A program made the translations under genes and the position numbers. From Gammaproteobacteria bacterium (GTDB taxonomy: Bacteria; Pseudomonadota; Gammaproteobacteria; SZUA-229): 12,913 bases of DNA. Each line of letters opens with the position of its first letter. The stretch's first letter is position 1. The stretch is taken from positions 1-12,913 of the forward strand of contig JAOUQA010000020.1 of assembly GCA_029879605.1 (NCBI GenBank), written 5' to 3'. Of the stretch, positions 7,165-12,913 are shown piece by piece. The notes beneath the pieces are model-generated. The model had not been told where the DNA came from. It ran no database searches and saw nothing but the letters and a program-made list of their open reading frames with translations.

Positions 7165-7179
7165 CTAGTCGCAGACTAG
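7165..7179. repeat. Perfect short inverted repeat between divergent genes
   Basis: CTAGTC and GACTAG, separated by GCA, form a perfect 6-base inverted repeat in the roughly 90-base gap between the divergent GT4 and deacetylase genes. The place suits an operator controlling both, but arms of this size can arise by chance. No clear promoter elements were found beside it. Confidence 0.3.
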
Positions 7180-7208
7180 CCTATACCAACTGTATCAATA
7201 TAACTATC

Positions 7209-8237
7209 ATGCCCACAACCGCCAAAAATTTCATCAAACGCATACTTCAGCATCTGGCGGCACGATATGGCAGACATACAAGATCTACCCATGAGCCTGA
7301 ACTGCTGATACTTATGTATCACAGGATTCTACCTGGCGATGACCCACGCGCACTAAGCGAGGAGCCCGGCATGATTGTTTCGCCTGATACACTTAGAATG
7401 CACCTGACCACTCTCAAACAATATATTAACTTCATTCATCTATCAGACTGGCTTGCTCGCAAAAATAGCGGCGCTGAACTGCCAAAACGAGCCTGTGCAA
7501 TTACCTTCGATGACGGCTGGGCTGATAATTACGATTTTGCCTTTCCGATCCTGCGTGAACTGGATGTGCCCGCCACGATATTTCTGGTTGCTGACATGAT
7601 CAACACCAATAAGCAGTTCTGGCCAGAGCGTCTTGCGAAATTAATGTCAAACATAGCGCTGCATCACCCTAATCAATGGTCACTCTCTGAACTCGACTGG
7701 TTAAAGACACCAACTACTCGCTACCAGTTCACCACTATTCCTCCAACACAGGAAGAGCTAAGCGAGATAATCGCAAACGCAAAAATACTACCTGATCAGG
7801 AAATACACGCACGCATTGACGAAATTGAATTGGCCTTACAATTACCTGCAAAAAATAGCGCACCTTCCTTGCTCAGCTGGCAACAGCTATCTGAAATGAC
7901 CAGCACTGGCCTTATCAACGCTGGCAGCCATACCTGCAGCCACATACGTCTTAACAGCTCGAATAGCAGTACTTCACTGGAATATGAAATTATCTCCAGT
8001 AAGCAAAAAATCGAAAAACAGACCGGCCTAGCTGTCACGACCTTTTGTTATCCTAATGGGGATTATTCTGCTGAGGCGCAGTCACTTGTCCAGAAAAACT
8101 ATGAGGGCGCTGTCTCTACTCAGTCTGGCTGGAATTCTACTAAATCTGATAGCTATTTACTGCATCGCATAGGCATTCATGAAGACATTGCAAAAGATAA
8201 GATAGCATTTCTTGCGCGGATCTCTGGCTGGCTATAA
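7209..8237 (+). CDS. Polysaccharide deacetylase family protein (NodB/CE4-like)
   Basis: This 342-residue protein has the NodB-homology motifs. LMYHRI (35-40) is the usual lead-in strand. Motif 1 is TFDDG (99-103; Asp101 catalytic base, Asp102 metal ligand). Motif 2 is HTCSH (241-245; two metal-binding His). Motif 3 is CYPNGD (280-285). All metal ligands are present, so it should be an active metal-dependent de-N- or de-O-acetylase. There is no signal peptide, so it probably acts in the cytoplasm on a precursor. Between motifs 1 and 2 lies an insert of about 110 residues containing FWPERL (138-143), as in CE4-like proteins of EPS and capsule loci. The ATG at 7209 lacks a recognisable ribosome binding site. 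It is the first gene of a rightward unit, with its stop 7 bases before the preferred start of the FemAB-like gene. Confidence 0.88.
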   Translation: MPTTAKNFIKRILQHLAARYGRHTRSTHEPELLILMYHRILPGDDPRALSEEPGMIVSPDTLRMHLTTLKQYINFIHLSDWLARKNSGAELPKRACAITFDDGWADNYDFAFPILRELDVPATIFLVADMINTNKQFWPERLAKLMSNIALHHPNQWSLSELDWLKTPTTRYQFTTIPPTQEELSEIIANAKILPDQEIHARIDEIELALQLPAKNSAPSLLSWQQLSEMTSTGLINAGSHTCSHIRLNSSNSSTSLEYEIISSKQKIEKQTGLAVTTFCYPNGDYSAEAQSLVQKNYEGAVSTQSGWNSTKSDSYLLHRIGIHEDIAKDKIAFLARISGWL

Positions 8238-8244
8238 GAGAATA

Positions 8245-9678
8245 ATGGCGCATAAGTCTCAAACACAGAGAAAACAAATTTTGTCAGATCCACTGGCAGA
8301 ATTTTCTACGGCTTACCCAGATGCCAGCACTGATGATAAGAATCAACTGAGCGATCTCTGTAATAAATCTCGTCTATTAAAAGCCAACCTGAATGATGCT
8401 ATCGATAAGATAAAAATTACTTCGAAGAAAATTGGTGAGGCTAAAAAAAACAATCTACCTGCTATCGACCTTATTCAGTCCATGCAGGCGCTAAGTATCG
8501 AACGCAAAAGTATAGAATCCAGCCTGAGATCTATTGAAGATCAGATTATTGATTGCTTTCCTGCCAGCCGTGATGTTATCTCGCCTTCTTCAATAGTTAT
8601 AAGTGATTCAGCCAACAATCGCTATCGCATTTCTGATATAAATATTAATGATATAACCGTCTCCCTTCTTAAAAATGAAGATGAAGCCTGGAATAGCTAC
8701 GTTCTTAATCAACCTGCTGCCTGCATCCATCACTTAACCCACTGGCGTGATATTTTTTACAAAACCTATAAACTTGAAAGCCTCTATTATTTTGCACAGG
8801 ATAAAAATAAAAATGTAGTTGGTATACTACCACTCACCAGACTCAAGAGCCGCCTATTTGGTGATTTATTAGTCTCCATGCCCTACTTCCAACGAGGTGG
8901 CGCAGTCGCTGACCACCCATTGATCGAAGACAAACTAATGCAGGCAGCTGCTAATGAGGCCAGTCTAAGAAATATTAATCATATCGAGCTCAGGGATGAT
9001 GCAGCACGTAACGGGATGCCAGTTCAATCACACAAGGTCAATATGATACTGTCATTGCCTGAGTCTGATGATATGCTCTGGGATAGTTTTACGCCAAAAT
9101 TGCGCGCACAAATAAAGCGTCCACTGCAACACAGCCCGCAGATATTTATTGGCGGCAGAGAATATCTCGATGATTTTTATCAGGTGTACACTCAGAACAT
9201 GCGAGACCTTGGCTCGCCTGCTCACAGCAAACAGCTCATTGAAAATATCATTGAACAATTTCCAGACAGTAGCTGGGTAATTACTGTACGGTTGAACAAC
9301 AAACCTGTTTCAGCCGCCTTTTTACTAGGACATGATGACACCATTGAAATCCCACTCGCTTCAACTATACGTAGCGCAAACCGGCACAGTATAAATATGC
9401 TGCTATACTGGACAGCCTTAAAACTCTCTATCAAATATGGATATAAATACTTCGATTTTGGCAGATCCAGTATAGATGCTGGAACTTACCGATTTAAACA
9501 GCAGTGGGGAGCAGAACCCAAACAACTATACTGGCATTACTGGTTAAGCAAGGGCAGCGAATTACCTTCACTCAATCCTTCTAATCCTAAATACCGATTT
9601 ATAATACATATCTGGACAAAAATGCCTGTTTTTCTTAGCAGGCTGCTTAGTCGCATCATTGTGCAAAATATACCCTAA
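8245..9678 (+). CDS. FemAB-like GNAT-fold transferase, XrtA-associated type, with N-terminal SerRS-like coiled-coil arm
   Basis: This 477-residue protein has two parts. Residues about 125-460 are a FemAB-like double-GNAT region with VGILPLTRLKSRLFG and, near the end, YFDFGRSS...GTYRFKQQWGAEPKQLYWHYW. These are hallmarks of the FemAB-related proteins found beside XrtA/PEP-CTERM EPS genes, whose reaction is unknown. FemABX enzymes transfer amino acids from aminoacyl-tRNA to peptidoglycan precursors. Residues about 35-106 form a long helical hairpin that, compared from memory with the N-terminal arm of E. coli seryl-tRNA synthetase, aligns without gaps and shares an SK-x-IG-x-AK motif (60-67). 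S. aureus FemA also has a SerRS-like arm, but inside its second domain, so an N-terminal position is notable. There is no signal peptide, so it should act in the cytoplasm. I preferred the ATG at 8245, after AAGAG and 7 bases past the upstream stop, over an in-frame start at 8212. The unit continues with a deacetylase 29 bases downstream. Confidence 0.85.
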   Translation: MAHKSQTQRKQILSDPLAEFSTAYPDASTDDKNQLSDLCNKSRLLKANLNDAIDKIKITSKKIGEAKKNNLPAIDLIQSMQALSIERKSIESSLRSIEDQIIDCFPASRDVISPSSIVISDSANNRYRISDININDITVSLLKNEDEAWNSYVLNQPAACIHHLTHWRDIFYKTYKLESLYYFAQDKNKNVVGILPLTRLKSRLFGDLLVSMPYFQRGGAVADHPLIEDKLMQAAANEASLRNINHIELRDDAARNGMPVQSHKVNMILSLPESDDMLWDSFTPKLRAQIKRPLQHSPQIFIGGREYLDDFYQVYTQNMRDLGSPAHSKQLIENIIEQFPDSSWVITVRLNNKPVSAAFLLGHDDTIEIPLASTIRSANRHSINMLLYWTALKLSIKYGYKYFDFGRSSIDAGTYRFKQQWGAEPKQLYWHYWLSKGSELPSLNPSNPKYRFIIHIWTKMPVFLSRLLSRIIVQNIP

Positions 9679-9707
9679 GGCCTGATTCAAAAGAAGCTTG
9701 ATTTAAT

Positions 9708-10724
9708 ATGAAAAATTATCTGAAAAAATTATTTGTCCCGCTTCTTGCCAGCGCACCAGTATCTTCAGTCGCCACAAAGTTTTTTCATCAGGGCACGCCT
9801 ATATTTATGATTCATCGCCTTATTGTCGATGGGCAATCTAGTAGTGGCGTTTCACCAGAGCATCTACGCCACTGCCTGAATTATCTGGTTAAAAATGGAT
9901 ATACATTTGTATCACTTGATGAAGTAATACGCTCAGTGAATAGCAATACACCTCTTCCAGAAAAGTCGGTTTGCTTTACTATGGATGATGGCTTTATCGA
10001 GCAGGGCAACACAGCCATCCCTATTTTCATTGAATTCAACTGCCCACTTACTTTTTTTGTCATTGTCGGCTTTCTCGACAACGAACTCTGGCCATGGGAT
10101 ACAAAAATCTCATTCATTATCAATAATACTCGTAAAACTCACTTGTCTATGCTTTTTGATGATGAGCAAGTATCTATCACACTTAACAAGAACGACAGCC
10201 ATCGTAGCGCCAGAGAAATTATTAGAAACACCATCAAAGAAATGGATGCATCTTTAATTCCTGATTTTATTAGCCTACTTGCTGACACTGCAGGCATACA
10301 GGTTCCAGAATCTGCACCCGATGAGTATCTAGCACTCAACTGGGACATGGTGCGCGAATATGAAAGTAAGGGTATCAGATTTGCACCGCACTCAATGACG
10401 CACCGCATTCTCTCAAAACTGGACAAAAAATCTGCTGAAAATGAGATTACTACCTCATGGTCGAGATTAAAAACTGAGTTATCTAACCCGATTAAAGTAT
10501 TCTGTTATCCAACTGGACGTGTACTGGATTTTGGCCCCCGCGAAATACAAATTCTTAAAAACGAGGGCTTTCTTGGCGCAGTAACCACCATACATGGCTA
10601 CGTTAATACATCTAATCTCAGCCCTGATCAGGCTTTTTGTTTACCCAGATTTGAGTTACCTGACAACATGATGGATTTCATGCAGTACTGTAGCTGGATA
10701 GAGCACGCCAAGATCAGAAGCTAG
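9708..10724 (+). CDS. Polysaccharide deacetylase family protein (second copy)
   Basis: This 338-residue NodB-like protein reads MIHRLI (34-39), TMDDG (91-95; Asp93 and Asp94), HSMTH (228-232; metal-binding His228 and His232) and CYPTG (266-270). The catalytic Asp, metal ligands and motif 3 are intact; motif 1 has Met where Phe is usual. Its insert between motifs 1 and 2 includes LWPWDTK (127-133), the same position as FWPERL in the upstream deacetylase, so the two belong to the same branch although they differ widely elsewhere. Residues 1-25 are hydrophobic and basic (KKLFVPLLASAPVSS) and might be a weak membrane association segment, but there is no clear cleavage site. It follows the FemAB-like gene by 29 bases and probably shares its transcript. 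The gene ends 4 bases from the convergent GNAT gene, with no room for a terminator. The substrate is presumably an N- or O-acetyl sugar of the EPS. Confidence 0.87.
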   Translation: MKNYLKKLFVPLLASAPVSSVATKFFHQGTPIFMIHRLIVDGQSSSGVSPEHLRHCLNYLVKNGYTFVSLDEVIRSVNSNTPLPEKSVCFTMDDGFIEQGNTAIPIFIEFNCPLTFFVIVGFLDNELWPWDTKISFIINNTRKTHLSMLFDDEQVSITLNKNDSHRSAREIIRNTIKEMDASLIPDFISLLADTAGIQVPESAPDEYLALNWDMVREYESKGIRFAPHSMTHRILSKLDKKSAENEITTSWSRLKTELSNPIKVFCYPTGRVLDFGPREIQILKNEGFLGAVTTIHGYVNTSNLSPDQAFCLPRFELPDNMMDFMQYCSWIEHAKIRS

Positions 10725-10728
10725 CACT

Positions 10729-11841
10729 TTATATACCTCGTGCTTTTCTAATTGTTGTGCGCGCCAAATCCTCAAGAAAAAATTTTAATCTCTTTCTTTG
10801 CAATGCAGCCCAATAAAGGACCTCAATCTTATTACAAAGTATTCTTTTATATAGCGCATCTCCGTGCATTAGATCATAAATATCCATACCTTTTTCTTTA
10901 TTGTGCGCGATCGCATATACATGTGTCACATATCCAGGCATAAGGCATTTATCATCACTCATCTTAAATCCAGTCTGCAATACATAAACATGTTTACGCC
11001 ATATAAAATTATATAGATACCCTATCGCACCTTCCTTGTTACCCACCTTAATCAGCTGTATTTCACCTTCTTCAAATCTTGATTCAATCAGTGTCCTGTG
11101 AAAATTCTCCCAAATAGGATTTGCAAACGACCCCTTTTTTTTTCTAATTTTCCATCGCTCTGTATGCAGCTCCTTTAATCGATCAAAATACAATAGAGCC
11201 TCATCCTTGTTTTTTGCCTCTACTAATACAAGCGCACTTTTCTCTTCATATACTTTTATAGATCGCCGTATCTGTGCCCTTCTATTTTTACTTAAGCAGC
11301 TTAAATATCCATCCACTTTGCTATTAATTTTACCAAGATCCACTGACCATGTCATAGATCTCTCTAATAGTTTTAACTTTCCGTAATTGTCATTATTGTT
11401 TTTCCTTAGCTGCTGATAACCCTCCTCTGTAATTGCGCTAAAAACAAACTCTTCATTTTTTTCAAAATTATCATACAAAGACTGTATTGTCTTTGCACAT
11501 GCTTCCTGTTCATGGCCTTTAGCTAGCAGCAGCCCATTGTATTCAATGACCATATTTCGCCCATTAAATGGGCACTCATTTAAATAGACTGCTTCTGACT
11601 TAATCACCTGGTGTCGTTTTATATTTTTACTTACAAATACACCCATTCCAACTGTTACGTCATCTGAGATTATTTTGATCAGGATCGGAGTTAGATCATT
11701 GGCAACTATTTTTAGCCATGTGCCAATCCAGCCCCATGACTGAAAATACGAGCAATTAGCACGTTCCTGAAGATTTAGCCAATCCTCCTTTATATCTTCA
11801 ATGCTTTTTAATTTGATAGTTTCGACGTGGTAATCATGCAT
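10729..11841 (-). CDS. CelD/BcsL-type GNAT acyltransferase (FemAB-like fold)
   Basis: The 370-residue protein resembles the CelD/BcsL acetyltransferase group. It has SYFQSWGWIGTWLK (31-44) at the start of the first GNAT half. SKNRRAQIRRS (184-194), a loop conserved in this family, leads into the second half. LHTERW (225-230) and the terminal IYDLMHGDALYKR (321-333) follow. Family members are linked to cellulose and EPS production and are thought to acylate sugars or lipids; substrate and donor are unknown. There is no signal peptide, so it should be cytoplasmic. The ATG at 11839-11841 is preceded by a weak GGAA. It is the third gene of a leftward unit after kinase and deacetylase, with a 12-base gap to the latter. 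It is notably AT-rich (about 28% GC in 11281-11340; much AAA, AAT and ATA use), lower than the deacetylase upstream (about 45% in 12061-12120), consistent with separate acquisition. Confidence 0.82.
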   Translation of the reverse strand: MHDYHVETIKLKSIEDIKEDWLNLQERANCSYFQSWGWIGTWLKIVANDLTPILIKIISDDVTVGMGVFVSKNIKRHQVIKSEAVYLNECPFNGRNMVIEYNGLLLAKGHEQEACAKTIQSLYDNFEKNEEFVFSAITEEGYQQLRKNNNDNYGKLKLLERSMTWSVDLGKINSKVDGYLSCLSKNRRAQIRRSIKVYEEKSALVLVEAKNKDEALLYFDRLKELHTERWKIRKKKGSFANPIWENFHRTLIESRFEEGEIQLIKVGNKEGAIGYLYNFIWRKHVYVLQTGFKMSDDKCLMPGYVTHVYAIAHNKEKGMDIYDLMHGDALYKRILCNKIEVLYWAALQRKRLKFFLEDLARTTIRKARGI

Positions 11842-11853
11842 GAGTCATTCCAG

Positions 11854-12726
11854 CTAATTACTAGTTTTACTACTCATTGCTGATATTAGGCTAAGCGATA
11901 CTAAGACATTTTCTGCTGTGGTGAATTTAAAATCCGATAAAAGCCGGCATAGCCTGCCTTCGCACTTATCAAGATTATTATAATGTCGAAAACGTGATAA
12001 CCAGCTTGCTGATATTTTCGGCTGCTCAGGATCTATTTCCCATGGATGCAGGTAAAATATAAATGGTTGCTGCCTGCGATTTATTTGAGCCAAGCCTGCA
12101 TGCGTAACTGCATATGGATATAGACGAAAATACCCGCCACCTGCTACTGGCAGTCGATACTTAAATAGCTTTGCCGTTGATAGCGGAAACTCGACTAATG
12201 AATTGTCATTTGGTGTTTTTATAATGTGAGGATGCTCATGTGCATCTGGAATACCATAGCGGTCATGTCTTACTGGAAATATACTGGAATCATATTCAAA
12301 TCCCGCCTCTACAAGAATATCCAGTGCCCAGCGTGATTTGTCTGTAATTGAATAACTTGCAGCACGATACCCGCGTACTGGGGTTTGCACTATGTCCTCG
12401 AGCAAATGCTTCGAACGGAATGTTTCTTCTCGAAATATCTTCGGACTCTGACTGTATACCAGTTGATGACTGAAGCCATGACAGGCAACTTCATGCCCTC
12501 TATCTGCAATATCTTTAATCAGATCTGGTACGCGTTCAGCCACCCATCCCAGAACAAAAAAGGTTGCTTTTGTGTCATAGCTATCAAATAGATCCAGCAA
12601 TCTTCGAGTGTTGTTTTCTACCCTTAGAGGATGCTTTTCCCAATCCTGGGTTTTGATACTTTTCGCGAATGCAGAAACATGAAAATAGTCCTCTACATCA
12701 ACAGTCAAAGCATTCTGAGTTACCAT
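11854..12726 (-). CDS. XrtA-system polysaccharide deacetylase (NodB domain with DUF3473-like C-terminus)
   Basis: This 290-residue protein opens with the motif ALTVDVEDYFHVSAF (6-20), characteristic of the deacetylase of XrtA/PEP-CTERM EPS loci. The catalytic and metal Asp residues lie in DVED (10-13). ATFFVLGW (54-61) follows. The metal-binding pair is HGFSH (83-87). RGYRAASYSI (118-127) comes next, and the FYLHPWEID segment (224-232) marks the DUF3473-like C-terminal part. It should remove N-acetyl groups from an EPS precursor or the polymer. No signal peptide is present, as is usual for this group. The start at 12724-12726 has only a weak ribosome binding site but matches the family start exactly. 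It lies 23 bases after the kinase stop and 12 bases before the GNAT gene, within one leftward unit. This is the strongest single marker that the window belongs to an XrtA-type locus. Confidence 0.93.
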   Translation of the reverse strand: MVTQNALTVDVEDYFHVSAFAKSIKTQDWEKHPLRVENNTRRLLDLFDSYDTKATFFVLGWVAERVPDLIKDIADRGHEVACHGFSHQLVYSQSPKIFREETFRSKHLLEDIVQTPVRGYRAASYSITDKSRWALDILVEAGFEYDSSIFPVRHDRYGIPDAHEHPHIIKTPNDNSLVEFPLSTAKLFKYRLPVAGGGYFRLYPYAVTHAGLAQINRRQQPFIFYLHPWEIDPEQPKISASWLSRFRHYNNLDKCEGRLCRLLSDFKFTTAENVLVSLSLISAMSSKTSN

Positions 12727-12749
12727 TTTTTATGTGCTCGTTGTGTATT

Positions 12750-12913
12750 CTATTTCTCGGCACTATAATAGCCATAATAATAGCCACCACGACTAGATAT
12801 TCCCTCACTTTTATTCATTATTAACCCAATAGCCTTTTCTCTAGGAATCATTTCAAGTGCTTCTTTCACAAGTTGCTGGGGCGTTTTTCCAGCCTCAACA
12901 AAAAAAGCAAACT
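12750..12913 (-). CDS. C-terminus of a BY-kinase (Wzc/EpsG-like tyrosine autokinase), partial
   Basis: Reading leftward from the right edge, 53 codons end at a TAG (12750-12752). The segment FAFFVEAGKTPQQLVKEALE followed by IGLIMNK is the end of the P-loop ATPase fold of bacterial tyrosine kinases. In this fold the strand V-x-A-x-x-T leads into a helix and then a final 'hiding Asn' type strand (GLIMNK). The tail RGGYYYGYYSAEK has five tyrosines and is the autophosphorylation cluster typical of Wzc-like and XrtA-associated kinases. The enzyme would regulate chain length and export of the EPS through cyclic phosphorylation, opposed by the phosphatase at 3136. The Walker motifs lie outside the window, so they are not seen. 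It is the first visible gene of the leftward unit. Confidence 0.88.
   Translation of the reverse strand, partial: FAFFVEAGKTPQQLVKEALEMIPREKAIGLIMNKSEGISSRGGYYYGYYSAEK

Noticed and set aside
8212..8244. Earlier in-frame start of the FemAB-like gene overlapping the deacetylase end
   Set aside because: The added 11 residues are encoded inside the conserved end of the upstream gene and have no ribosome binding site, whereas the ATG at 8245 has a purine-rich AAGAG just before it.
1..12913. Search for CRISPR arrays, tRNA genes, insertion sequences and att-like direct repeats
   Set aside because: No regularly spaced repeats, cloverleaf-like sequences, transposase motifs or long terminal repeats were seen by eye; the window is almost fully occupied by EPS-related genes.

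Overview
The window looks like part of a large exopolysaccharide (EPS) locus of the exosortase A (XrtA)/PEP-CTERM type, from a Gram-negative bacterium, most likely a gammaproteobacterium. Base composition is moderate overall but uneven. The family evidence is a polysaccharide deacetylase with a DUF3473-like C-terminus, a FemAB-like protein with the hallmarks of the XrtA-associated group, the tyrosine-rich tail of a BY-kinase, an N-terminally extended low-molecular-weight tyrosine phosphatase, and an O-antigen ligase/polymerase-type membrane protein. No exosortase, PEP-CTERM substrate, chain-length (Wzz) protein or initiating glycosyltransferase lies in the window, so the XrtA assignment rests on accessory genes only.

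Layout, left to right. Bases 1-105 (-) hold the first 35 codons of a gene running off the left edge. Bases 106-433 are a divergent intergenic region with a good sigma70-like promoter and a long imperfect hairpin in the leader of the next gene. 434-1726 (+) is a secreted beta-sandwich-like protein of unknown family. 1803-4668 (-) is a three-gene unit transcribed leftward: sulfotransferase, LMW phosphotyrosine phosphatase, Wzy/WaaL-type membrane protein. 4793-5998 (+) is a single ATP-grasp gene. 6014-7120 (-) is a GT4 glycosyltransferase. 7209-10724 (+) is a three-gene unit: deacetylase, FemAB-like protein with an N-terminal coiled-coil arm, second deacetylase. 10729-12913 (-) is a leftward unit: BY-kinase C-terminus, XrtA-type deacetylase, CelD/BcsL-type GNAT protein.

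How the genes may work together (inference): the GT4 enzyme and the left-edge gene could help assemble the repeat unit; the O-antigen ligase-like protein would polymerise or transfer the glycan; the kinase and phosphatase would form the usual Wzc/Wzb-type phosphorylation switch for export. Sulfotransferase, three deacetylases, two GNAT/FemAB-type transferases and an ATP-grasp ligase form an unusually rich set of modifying enzymes. The most striking feature is the FemAB-like protein: its N-terminal helical region aligns without gaps to the tRNA-binding arm of seryl-tRNA synthetase. This raises the possibility that free amines made by the deacetylases are aminoacylated in a tRNA-dependent way.

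Genes change strand six times in 12.9 kb and differ visibly in GC content: the sulfotransferase and GNAT genes are AT-rich, and the secreted protein, ATP-grasp and GT4 genes are GC-richer. This suggests a locus built from parts of different origin. No tRNA, rRNA, CRISPR array, insertion sequence or convincing intrinsic terminator was seen.
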